64,000 nucleotides of DNA from Kosakonia radicincitans DSM 16656. Its GTDB lineage: Bacteria; Pseudomonadota; Gammaproteobacteria; Enterobacterales; Enterobacteriaceae. Positions within the stretch are counted from its first letter, which is position 1; every line of letters starts with the position of its first letter. A program made the translations under genes and the position numbers. The notes beneath the pieces are model-generated. The model saw nothing but the letters and a program-made list of their open reading frames with translations, was not told the origin of the DNA and did no database searches. The stretch is taken from assembly GCF_000280495.2 (NCBI RefSeq), contig NZ_CP018016.1:1-64000 (forward strand). Reading direction: 5' to 3'. This document shows, in pieces, positions 49,814 to 57,880 of this stretch.

Positions 49814-50467
49814 TTAGATAAAGGTGAAGATTTCGTCGCGCGGCAGGCGGGATTTCGGCAGGGCGGCGTTGAAGTCTTTATCGCTGCGCACGCCGAGCGA
49901 GACCAGCACCACGCTGGTCAGCCCTTTTTCACGCAGGCCCAGCGACAGATCCAGCGCGCGCTGGTCAAAACCTTCCATTGGCGTGGCGTCAATGCCAAGC
50001 ATTGCCGCGCCCAGCAGCAGGCCGCCTAACGCCAGGTACACCTGTTTCTCCATCCACTGCGGCAGATCGCGCAGTTCGTAGCGATGCATATCGACGTAAG
50101 AACGGCGGCTTTTATCCTGGCCCGCCTGCGCGCCTTCTGCGACAAAGCGGCCATCTTTCTGCTCCTGCGCGAGAACGTTTTGCAGGTGTTTGTCGTCAAT
50201 ATCACTGCGGATGCACAGCGCAATCACATGAGAGGCGTTCAGGACTTTCGGCTCGTTATAGGCAAAAGCGCCGGTGGTGGATTTAGCAATGGCTTCACGC
50301 CCTTGCGCCGTGGAGGCGACAACAAAGTGCCACGGCTGCGAGTTAACGGAGGAGGGGCTGTTTTGCAGCACGTTCAGCAGCGTTTCGATTTTATCCTGCG
50401 GCAGCGTCTGGCCGGGTTCGAATGCTTTTACGGTATGGCGGGCAACGACGGCATCATCAAGGGTCAT
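49814..50467 (-). CDS. Oxygen-insensitive NAD(P)H nitroreductase, NfsB family
   Basis: 217 residues, the NfsB length. FMN-binding features: RHTVKAFEPGQ, the SPSSVNSQPWHFVVAS loop, and PMEGFDQRALD. The C-terminus DFNAALPKSRLP matches NfsB closely, but the overall sequence diverges enough that it is probably a paralogue and not NfsB itself. Divergent from a LysR gene. Confidence 0.88.
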   Translation of the reverse strand: MTLDDAVVARHTVKAFEPGQTLPQDKIETLLNVLQNSPSSVNSQPWHFVVASTAQGREAIAKSTTGAFAYNEPKVLNASHVIALCIRSDIDDKHLQNVLAQEQKDGRFVAEGAQAGQDKSRRSYVDMHRYELRDLPQWMEKQVYLALGGLLLGAAMLGIDATPMEGFDQRALDLSLGLREKGLTSVVLVSLGVRSDKDFNAALPKSRLPRDEIFTFI

Positions 50468-50656
50468 TTTTTCTCTCCTGGTGAAAATATGAACAAATCA
50501 GGGACGGTACTGTTGATTGCAGCGAGCATAAACGCAAAACATAACCAGATAAATCGGTGTAAAAAGGCAGCACTTTCACTCGAGGAGTGAAAATAACATT
50601 TCCCGCCACAGGGTTTTCTGGCAAAACAGAAGGGTTTTTGCGCTACGGGAGCCACC

Positions 50657-51592
50657 ATGATTCGCCTGGAAGATGTCACGCTGTTTGTTCGCTCGGCCAT
50701 GCTGGGCAGTTTTTCCAATGCTGCGCGGGAAGCCGGATTACTGCCGGGCCAGGTCAGCGCCGCCGTCAACCGGCTAGAGCGCGATCTGGATAAGCGCCTG
50801 TTTGTGCGCTCAACGCGCAGCCTGCGTCTGACCGCGGAAGGAGAAAAATATCTGCCCTTCGCCCAGGAGATGCTGGAAGTGGTGCAGGCGGGCGCTGAAA
50901 GCTTGCACAGCGGCGATAACGAGATCCGTGGCGAATTGCGCGTTGCCGTTCCTTCGGACATTGGCCGCAATGTCTTGCTGCCGTTGATCACCCGTTTTTG
51001 CCAGCAGTACCCGAAAATTTCGCTGCGCCTGTCGCTTTCCGATCAGGTAAGCGATGTCTTTCGCGATCCGGTGGACATCGCCATTCGCTACGGCGTGCTG
51101 GATAACAGCAGCTATGTCGCGCTGCCGGTGGCCGAGGATAATCGACGGGTGCTGGCCGCTTCCCCTGATTATCTGGCACAACACGGTCGCCCCAAAACGC
51201 TGGATGAAGTGGTGAATCACCACTGTCTGTTATTCACCATGAACAACCAGGTGTATGACAAATGGAGCTTTCCGGAAAACGGCATGCGGCGTCAGCTTAT
51301 TGTTAAAAGCCGTATGTTGTGTGATGACGCGGATATTGCCCGCCGCTGGGCGCTGGACGGAATGGGCATCGTCTATAAATCATGGATCGACATCAGCGCG
51401 GATGTGCTGGCAGGCCGGCTGGAGGTGTTGTTACCGCAACATGCTGGCGAAGCCGCGCCGCTGAATCTGGTGTGCCCGCACCGCAAACAGTTCAACCCGG
51501 CCATTCGCCACCTGCATAGCGTACTGCGCGAAAATCTGCGACCGATCACCGCGTTATTGCAGACGCATCCGGTGTTTAAACCGCACGGATGA
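50657..51592 (+). CDS. LysR-family transcriptional regulator
   Basis: 311 residues. HTH at 1-60 (LFVRSAMLGSFSNAAREAGLLPGQVSAAVNRLERDL), effector domain from about 90. Divergent from the nitroreductase gene across 189 bases, the normal arrangement for a LysR regulator and its target. Followed by an aldo/keto reductase after 79 bases. Effector unknown. Confidence 0.92.
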   Translation: MIRLEDVTLFVRSAMLGSFSNAAREAGLLPGQVSAAVNRLERDLDKRLFVRSTRSLRLTAEGEKYLPFAQEMLEVVQAGAESLHSGDNEIRGELRVAVPSDIGRNVLLPLITRFCQQYPKISLRLSLSDQVSDVFRDPVDIAIRYGVLDNSSYVALPVAEDNRRVLAASPDYLAQHGRPKTLDEVVNHHCLLFTMNNQVYDKWSFPENGMRRQLIVKSRMLCDDADIARRWALDGMGIVYKSWIDISADVLAGRLEVLLPQHAGEAAPLNLVCPHRKQFNPAIRHLHSVLRENLRPITALLQTHPVFKPHG

Positions 51593-51671
51593 CCAAAAAA
51601 CGCACGGCTCAGCAGGCCAGGATTAAAGTCTTTGCGTAAACAGATACGCTATTTCACGGAGGTATGAGCAA

Positions 51672-52625
51672 ATGGCTTTACGTTCACTGGGTACAACTGG
51701 CTTGCAGATCCCCGCACTGGTTTTTGGCGGCAATGTTTTCGGCTGGACGGTAGATGAAAAGCAGAGCTTCAGCCTGCTGGACGCGCTTTTCGAACGCGGC
51801 TTTACCGCGATTGATACCGCGGATGTCTATTCGGCATGGGCACCGGGCAACAAAGGCGGCGAATCAGAAACCATTATCGGCAAATGGCTGGCGGCGCATC
51901 CGGGCGCGCGCGATAAAGTGACACTCTTTACCAAAGTGGGAGCCGATCTGCGCGAACCGGGTAAAAAAGGGCTTTCCGCCCGCTGGATAGCGCAGGCGGT
52001 TGAGGATTCACTGCGCCGTCTGCAAACCGACTATATCGATCTCTACTTTTCGCACTGGCCGGATAACGACACGCCGTATGAGGAAACCCTTGGCGCGTAT
52101 GAGAAGCTGCTGAAAGCGGGGAAAATCCGCGCCGTCGGCGCGTCGAACCTCAATGCGGAGCAGCTGGCGGAATCGCTAAAAGTGGCGGATGCGAAAGGGT
52201 TGCCGCGCTACCAGGTGTTGCAACCGGAATACAACCTCTACGATCGTTCCGGTTTTGAAGGCGCGTTGCAGAACTTAACGGTGCGGGAGAATATCGGCGT
52301 GGTGACTTACTACAGTCTCGCTTCCGGTTTCCTCTCCGGGAAATACCGCAGCGAAAAAGATCTCAGCCAGAGCCAGCGCGGGCAGGGCATTGCCAAATAC
52401 CTGAATCCACGCGGTTTCGCCATTATTGATGCGCTGGAAACCATTGCTGCAAAACATAACGTAAAACCGGCCGAAGTCGCGCTTGCCTGGCTGATTAACC
52501 AGCCGGGCGTCACCGCGCCGATCGCCAGCGCCACCAACGTTGCCCACGTTGAAAGCTTTGTCACTGCCGTAACGTTAAACCTCTCTGCTGATGAACTGGC
52601 AACCCTGACCAAAGCGGGTGACTGA
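51672..52625 (+). CDS. Aldo/keto reductase
   Basis: 317 residues, TIM barrel, NADPH-dependent. FTAIDTADVYSAW contains the conserved Asp and Tyr of the catalytic tetrad, and VTLFTKVG the Lys. KIRAVGASNLNAEQL and the C-terminal ALAWLINQPGVTAPIASATN are typical of the YajO/Tas-like group. GGAGG precedes the ATG. Substrate unknown. Confidence 0.92.
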   Translation: MALRSLGTTGLQIPALVFGGNVFGWTVDEKQSFSLLDALFERGFTAIDTADVYSAWAPGNKGGESETIIGKWLAAHPGARDKVTLFTKVGADLREPGKKGLSARWIAQAVEDSLRRLQTDYIDLYFSHWPDNDTPYEETLGAYEKLLKAGKIRAVGASNLNAEQLAESLKVADAKGLPRYQVLQPEYNLYDRSGFEGALQNLTVRENIGVVTYYSLASGFLSGKYRSEKDLSQSQRGQGIAKYLNPRGFAIIDALETIAAKHNVKPAEVALAWLINQPGVTAPIASATNVAHVESFVTAVTLNLSADELATLTKAGD

Positions 52626-52633
52626 TCCTCAGA

Positions 52634-52661
52634 GGCCCGGCGATGGAAAGTGTGCCGGGCC
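52634..52661. terminator. Hairpin between convergent genes
   Basis: GGCCCGGC (52634-52641) pairs with GCCGGGCC (52654-52661); outer AGAGG/CCTCT extends it. Likely transcription end for the aldo/keto reductase and the permease gene. Confidence 0.65.
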
Positions 52662-52674
52662 GTGACCTCTTATC

Positions 52675-53445
52675 TCAAAGCTGATTCACCTGCGCCCGCC
52701 TACCCAGTGCCATACAGATCATCGGCAGCGGCAGCGTGACGATCAGCAGCAGCCACAGCAGGGTATAAACGGAATCGACGCCGTCGTTTTGCAGGTTGGT
52801 GTAGAGCTTGACCGGAATACCCTGCGGAAAGTAAGCGAAGATCATCACAATGCCGAACTCGCCAACCGCCCGCACCCAGGCCAGCGCAATAGCCGAGGCC
52901 AGCCCTGGCATCGCCATTGGCAGCGCCAGATAGCGAAAGCGCTGCCAGCCGCCCGCGCCAAGCGTCTGCCCGGCTTCAAGAATCGTTTTCGGTACGGTGC
53001 TGAAGGCGCTGCGCGCCACCACAATAAAGTAGGGAAGCGCGCCGTAAAGCTGTGCCAGCACAAAGGCGGCAGGATTGTTGACCAGCGTCATGCCGACCTG
53101 CGACAGCCACTGACCAAACAGGCCGTACGGCCCCCATGCGGAAACCAGCAGAATACCCATCGACAGCGGCGGCGTCAGCAGCGGAATCATTACCAGCAGC
53201 TCGGCGATCAGACGTTTGCGCCCGGTAGCTCGCGCCAGCCACCAGGCCACCGGCAGTCCGATCAGGATAATCAGGCACAGCGCCAGCAGCCCAAGGCCGA
53301 GCGACACGGCAATCGCATTGTCATCCCGCCAGGCAAGCCGGAAGTGGCCCCACGGCGTTTCATGCAGCAGGGTAACAAACGGAATGCACAACAGCAGCAA
53401 TGCGGGAAGCGACAACCAGCCCGCCATACGCCCGGCCTGGCGCAT
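52675..53445 (-). CDS. ABC permease, molybdate/sulfate type
   Basis: 256-residue permease of the ModB/CysW class with about six helices; EAA-type loop EAGQTLGAGGWQRFRYLALPMAMPG. Its start overlaps the stop of the binding-protein gene by one base (TGATG). No ATPase gene lies beside it, so it must borrow one encoded elsewhere. Confidence 0.88.
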   Translation of the reverse strand: MRQAGRMAGWLSLPALLLLCIPFVTLLHETPWGHFRLAWRDDNAIAVSLGLGLLALCLIILIGLPVAWWLARATGRKRLIAELLVMIPLLTPPLSMGILLVSAWGPYGLFGQWLSQVGMTLVNNPAAFVLAQLYGALPYFIVVARSAFSTVPKTILEAGQTLGAGGWQRFRYLALPMAMPGLASAIALAWVRAVGEFGIVMIFAYFPQGIPVKLYTNLQNDGVDSVYTLLWLLLIVTLPLPMICMALGRRAQVNQL

Positions 53446-54374
53446 CAGCGGTACAGCGCGTTGCCTTTCGGCGCGGCGTAACCATATTGATTCAAGATCT
53501 GCTGCCCCTGCGCGCTTTGCATAAATTCAACGAATTTCTTCGCCTGATCGGTGCCGTTTGGCGCGTTCTTCAGTACTGCCGCGTAAAACACCATCGGCTG
53601 CGTGTGCAGGGTTTGATCTTTGCCAGCGCTGTCTTTAATGGTGAAGCTGACAGTGTCATACCACTGTTTCGCCAGCGCCGGGTTACTCAGGTTGATCTCA
53701 TCCGGCAGCGCAACATACGGCAGATGGGCGGAACGTACTTCGCTTTCGTAACCGGCTGCGGCATCAATCTGGCCGCTCTCGAGGCGCGCCAGCAGGCCGC
53801 CTTCCTGGTGAGTCTGTTCCGGGTTTTGCAGGTCGCCCAGCACTTTCTGCGCGATGCCCGGCTGGTGGTAATATTTTTCCGCCAGCAGAAGGGTAAAGAC
53901 AATGTTCTGCCCTTTCGGATCGACATACGGATCGGTGCGGCCGAAGTGAATATCTTTCTGCGCCAGCAGCTTCAGCCAGCCGGCATCATGATGTTTACTG
54001 GAGTCGGCAAACTGCGCGGCATATTTCCCTTTCGGGCTGTACGCTATCACCATGCTGGTGCTGGCGACCGGGACGGCATCATCGATTAAGCCTGCATCTT
54101 TCAGGATCTGCATGGGGCCAGGGTTGATGGAGACAAACACGTCCGCCGTCAGTTTATGGCTCGCCAGCAAACGCGCCATCCCGTAAGCGCCCTGTCCCTG
54201 GCCCTGCCAGGCACCGTTTTCCGCTTTCGCAAACACCGGTCCCAGCCCCTGATCCATCACTTTGCCCATCGAACCGGCATAAGTGACGCGAATATCTTTT
54301 GCCAGAACGGGCGTAGCGCTCAACACTGCCAGCGCTATCACCGCTGCACACTTGCCTGTCATCGTTTTCATCAT
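53445..54374 (-). CDS. Periplasmic oxyanion-binding protein (molybdate/tungstate type)
   Basis: 309 residues with a signal peptide (ATPVLA|KD, cleavage near 25). Residues RVTYAGSMGKVMDQGLGPVF and the later HQEGGLLARLESGQIDAAAGYESEV resemble WtpA/ModA-like binding proteins. An operator resembling the E. coli ModE site lies 7 bases upstream of the start, which supports molybdate or tungstate as ligand. Confidence 0.83.
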   Translation of the reverse strand: MMKTMTGKCAAVIALAVLSATPVLAKDIRVTYAGSMGKVMDQGLGPVFAKAENGAWQGQGQGAYGMARLLASHKLTADVFVSINPGPMQILKDAGLIDDAVPVASTSMVIAYSPKGKYAAQFADSSKHHDAGWLKLLAQKDIHFGRTDPYVDPKGQNIVFTLLLAEKYYHQPGIAQKVLGDLQNPEQTHQEGGLLARLESGQIDAAAGYESEVRSAHLPYVALPDEINLSNPALAKQWYDTVSFTIKDSAGKDQTLHTQPMVFYAAVLKNAPNGTDQAKKFVEFMQSAQGQQILNQYGYAAPKGNALYR

Positions 54375-54380
54375 GCTTCT

Positions 54381-54404
54381 CGTTATATACCAAAGTAAAT
54401 AACG
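54381..54404. promoter_or_regulatory. ModE-like operator
   Basis: Inverted arms CGTTATAT (54381-54388) and AAATAACG (54397-54404) with an 8-base centre. The E. coli modA operator has the same left arm, spacing and near-identical right arm (ACATAACG). ModE-molybdate binding here would shut off the transporter when molybdate is plentiful. Confidence 0.8.
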
Positions 54405-54709
54405 ATTATCTTTTCCGCACGGGGAATGAACAACGTAAGTGGCCGATTCGTTGATGTTTTGTTGAAGTTAGCGAAGCGGCAGGCGGCAATTACTGTACAC
54501 TGACATCTCCTGTCAGCGAGGACGTTTATCTTTCCCTTAATAGAATCAGGGGATTGCATAGCACGCGGAAATTTCATTTTAGTTTTCCTGTTTTCTGCCG
54601 TTAATCCCTATGAACAAAAACAAGGTTTTACCTGAAACTTCGGGCCGTGGCGCGATGGTCAGGCTGTACTTTTAACGTCTTGTGAGACTTTATTCCGGAA
54701 CCCGCAGCA
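54405..54709. other. Divergent intergenic region upstream of the WYL gene
   Basis: About 300 bases without a convincing gene. It should hold the promoters for the binding-protein gene (minus strand) and for the WYL-led operon (plus strand). I could not pick a firm -35/-10 pair. No insertion-sequence ends, tRNA or attachment-site repeat were recognised at this edge of the accessory operon. Confidence 0.5.
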
Positions 54710-55591
54710 ATGAAGGAAAGTCACGACAGAAAACACGACCCGTTGATTGAGCGGCTGTGCGAAATTTTCGCTGCGCTCTATCAGGGCAAAACCATCGATA
54801 AGGCGTGGCTGTGCGATAAATTCGGCATAACGGAACGCACGGCTTACCGCGACCTTGCGCGGCTGGGACATATCCTCGATCAGGTTTCGCCAGGACGCTA
54901 TAAACTCAGCGCCCACCTTCTTCCGACATTACACAGCGGTCATCTGGCGGAATTCGCTGACTTTACCGGCGTGGCGCATCTCTTTCCGCGCCAGGACGGA
55001 CAATCGCTGCGTAACAGCATGAAACAGCGCAGCAATATCTCCTTTCACGCACCGAGCAGCCGGCAAAATCAGCAGCTCGAGCCGCTGCTTAACCAGTTAA
55101 ATCAGGCCATTAGCCAGCGCACAGAAGTGGAATATCGCTACCGCGACAAAGCCCGGCGCGCGCAGCCTTACCGGCTGATTAACCAATACGGCTTGTGGTA
55201 CCTGGCGGCCATAGAAAAAGGGCAGTTAAAGGCGTTCGAAGTGGCGCGTATTGAGCGGCTAACCAGCACCGACCAGCGCTTTGAGCTGCTCGCTGAGGTG
55301 GTCGCCGAGCTGGAAAATCATGTCGGTATTCGCTTTGGCTCGCGGGTGGAGACGGTACTGCGCGTATCGGCGCATGCCGCGGAGTATGTCACCCGCCGGG
55401 CGCTGTTCCCCGCGCAACGCATTATTGAACACCACGACGATGGCAGCCTGACGCTCTCTACGGCGATCAGCGATCCGCATACGCTTTTTCGCTGGCTGCG
55501 CTACTGGCTGCCGGACATCGGCATTCTTTCGCCCGCCTCGCTGCGCGAGCAATTTGAACAGGATTTACATACCCGTTTTCACGCCGTATAG
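54710..55591 (+). CDS. WYL-domain transcriptional regulator
   Basis: 293 residues: a DeoR-like winged HTH (about 10-65; AWLCDKFGITERTAYRDLARLG) and a WYL ligand-sensing domain (about 135-200), in which the namesake motif appears as GLWYLAAIEKG. WYL regulators (BrxR, CapW types) often govern anti-phage islands and respond to nucleic acids or nucleotides. It lies 32 bases ahead of the AAA+ gene in the same direction, so it may autoregulate the operon. Confidence 0.88.
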   Translation: MKESHDRKHDPLIERLCEIFAALYQGKTIDKAWLCDKFGITERTAYRDLARLGHILDQVSPGRYKLSAHLLPTLHSGHLAEFADFTGVAHLFPRQDGQSLRNSMKQRSNISFHAPSSRQNQQLEPLLNQLNQAISQRTEVEYRYRDKARRAQPYRLINQYGLWYLAAIEKGQLKAFEVARIERLTSTDQRFELLAEVVAELENHVGIRFGSRVETVLRVSAHAAEYVTRRALFPAQRIIEHHDDGSLTLSTAISDPHTLFRWLRYWLPDIGILSPASLREQFEQDLHTRFHAV

Positions 55592-55623
55592 CGGCCGCGA
55601 CGTTATCAAGGACAGGGACTTAT

Positions 55624-56601
55624 ATGTTTGGTTCGCGTAAACCGAAACCGTTAACACAGAGAGGCGATAGTATGACATCCGGACGCATCAGCCCGCAGTT
55701 CTCCCGGCAACGGGAAAAAGCCGATGATGAGGATAAATCACTTTTCGCTCCAGCGATTGCGCCGCGTTTTACGCTGGAAAGCGATGTCGCCCTGGCGGCG
55801 GAAGTAATTGAACAATTGGATGAAGCGAAAGCCAAAATCGAGCACTACCAGCAGATCTACCTTGACTGGGGGTTCTCTGCCGTTGACCCGCAAGGAAAAG
55901 GTATTGTCCTTAATTTTTACGGCCCGCCAGGCACCGGAAAAACCCTGACCGCCGAGGCGCTGGCCGGTTCGCTGGCGCGCAATATCATGCTGGTGAGCAT
56001 TACTGATCTGGAAAGCAAATTTATGGGCGAAACGGCGAAGAATATTGCTGCGCTTTTTCGCCAGGCCGAACGCGAAAATGCCGTGTTGTTCTTTGACGAA
56101 GCCGACACGCTGCTTGGTAAACGCCTCTCTTCTGTCACGCAGGGTATTGATAATGAGGTCAATGCCATGCGTTCCACCTTGCTTATCGAACTGGAAAAAC
56201 ACGCGGGTATCGTGATTTTCGCCACCAACTTTGTGAAAAATTACGATAGCGCCTTCCTGAGCCGCATCACCCATCATATCGGCTTTACCCTGCCCGGCGA
56301 GCCTGAGCGCCAGCGCATCTGGGCCAAACTGCTGGTGGCGACCATTCCTCTGGCGGACGACCGAGAAACCCTGATCGCGCAGGCGGTTGCCCTTTCCGAT
56401 GGCCTTTCCGGGCGCGATATGCGCAATGCGATGCGGCTGGCATTGCCGAAAGCCGTTCGCAGCCCGCAACAACAACTGGCGCTGGCGCATATTGAAAGCG
56501 CGCTGACGCAGATCCGCGAAGCGTATCGCGCGATCGCCTCTTCTGCATCACACATACCTCCACACATTGACACAGCAAGAAAAATGCTCGGCGTGAGCTA
56601 A
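55624..56601 (+). CDS. AAA+ ATPase of the ZorAB-like operon
   Basis: 325 residues with a single AAA+ module of the FtsH/SpoVK-like class. Walker A GPPGTGKT (100-107), pore-loop-like SKFMGET (131-137), Walker B LFFDEAD (155-161), sensor 1 Asn202, Arg finger probably Arg214 in FLSRITHH, and a sensor 2 helix SGRDMRNAMRLA. About 60 polar N-terminal residues precede it. No protease, nuclease or membrane segment. It could be a remodelling or assembly ATPase for the membrane complex encoded downstream. Confidence 0.88.
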   Translation: MFGSRKPKPLTQRGDSMTSGRISPQFSRQREKADDEDKSLFAPAIAPRFTLESDVALAAEVIEQLDEAKAKIEHYQQIYLDWGFSAVDPQGKGIVLNFYGPPGTGKTLTAEALAGSLARNIMLVSITDLESKFMGETAKNIAALFRQAERENAVLFFDEADTLLGKRLSSVTQGIDNEVNAMRSTLLIELEKHAGIVIFATNFVKNYDSAFLSRITHHIGFTLPGEPERQRIWAKLLVATIPLADDRETLIAQAVALSDGLSGRDMRNAMRLALPKAVRSPQQQLALAHIESALTQIREAYRAIASSASHIPPHIDTARKMLGVS

Positions 56602-56614
56602 GGGATTAAAAATA

Positions 56615-57880
56615 ATGGGTTGGTTAGATTCTGTATGCGATTTTGCTTCCTCTGTGGTTTCCTCGGTTGGCAGCTTTGTTTCGTCGGCGGTGAGCAAGGC
56701 GAAAGAGTACGTCAGTAGCGCCATTGGCTGGATGGCGGAAAAAGCGGAAGGTTTTGTCGGTAAAGTCAGCCAGATGTGGACGCGCATTAAACCGCACATC
56801 AGCAAAGGCCGCACCTTCCTGAAGATGGTAGGCGCGTACTTTACGCATCCCTGGGTCAAAACAGCGCTGGCATTGCTGGATAAAGGGCTGGCGTGGCTGG
56901 AGAAAGCCGATAAACACCCGCTGGTGCGTCGCGCGCAGAAAGCGATTCAATGGGTGATTGACTGGTGCAAAGGCGCGCGTCAGCAGCAGCTCGATAAAGC
57001 CGCGCTGGAAGAGGCTCGCCGCCATGCAGAAGCGCTGGCCGAAGCGGAACGTGAACTGCACGGTGAAGAGAAATCCGCCGTTTCCGCCATTGCGATGCTG
57101 AACAACTACATGATTGCCAAAGCGGAAGTGGACATCGCCCTTGAGCGCGACGATTTGCAGGACTTTGAATACTACCTGCGCCTGCGCGCGGTACAGAAAC
57201 TGCTGGCGTTTTACGAAAGCCGTATGGAATCCGTTACCCGCGTGGAAGAGATTGATGATGACCTGCTGTTTATCATTTTCGCCGCTAACCGTCTGATTCA
57301 ACAGGATGCGGAGTTCAGCGAAGAGCACACACTGCAACTGGATGCACTGACGACTCGTCAGTTCGGTAAGCCGATCATTCCGTTTATCTTCGAAGAGATG
57401 ATCATCGCCTGGGAGAAAAGCCGTCAGTTACTGGAGGCGGACTGGGAACGCGATAGCAAGGTGCTCTCCCGCAGCCGCATGCTGCGCGATCGCCTGTTGC
57501 GCGCCCAGAACAATGAAACGCTGAGCGCGGAAGATATGGCTATGCTCAACGACTTGCAGATTTCCCTGCCGCGCGAAGAACAAGAATTGAATGCACTGGA
57601 AGATACCTTGCAGGCGCGTCGCTGTTACGTGAATGCGGCCGAAGGCTTCCTGCAAATGCTGGAAAAAGACGAACAGCAACTGATTGATGAAGGAAATGAA
57701 TTTCTGCTGGAGCGCGGCGCGGAAGTGGGGCGTCTGCTGATTCAGTGTTCACAGGACAACCGCCCGTGGTCGGCGCTCTCGACGGAAGAACAGTATCTGA
57801 TCAACGACTTTGCGCTCATCTTTGCCAACGATTGCGAGCAACGTACCGAAAAAGGGCTGATGGTTGAGGTGATGGCATGA
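56615..57880 (+). CDS. 421-residue protein of unknown function
   Basis: I do not recognise a family. The N-terminal 60 residues are Ser/Val-rich amphipathic helices (SSVVSSVGSFVSSAVSKAKE) that could lie on a membrane. From about 100 onward it is strongly helical and charged, including an acidic stretch VEEIDDDLLFIIF and coiled-coil-prone segments. No Walker, nuclease or Cys cluster motif. ATG follows AAGGGA, and the gene end overlaps the next start (ATGA). It is probably a cytoplasmic partner of the MotA-like protein. Confidence 0.8.
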   Translation: MGWLDSVCDFASSVVSSVGSFVSSAVSKAKEYVSSAIGWMAEKAEGFVGKVSQMWTRIKPHISKGRTFLKMVGAYFTHPWVKTALALLDKGLAWLEKADKHPLVRRAQKAIQWVIDWCKGARQQQLDKAALEEARRHAEALAEAERELHGEEKSAVSAIAMLNNYMIAKAEVDIALERDDLQDFEYYLRLRAVQKLLAFYESRMESVTRVEEIDDDLLFIIFAANRLIQQDAEFSEEHTLQLDALTTRQFGKPIIPFIFEEMIIAWEKSRQLLEADWERDSKVLSRSRMLRDRLLRAQNNETLSAEDMAMLNDLQISLPREEQELNALEDTLQARRCYVNAAEGFLQMLEKDEQQLIDEGNEFLLERGAEVGRLLIQCSQDNRPWSALSTEEQYLINDFALIFANDCEQRTEKGLMVEVMA

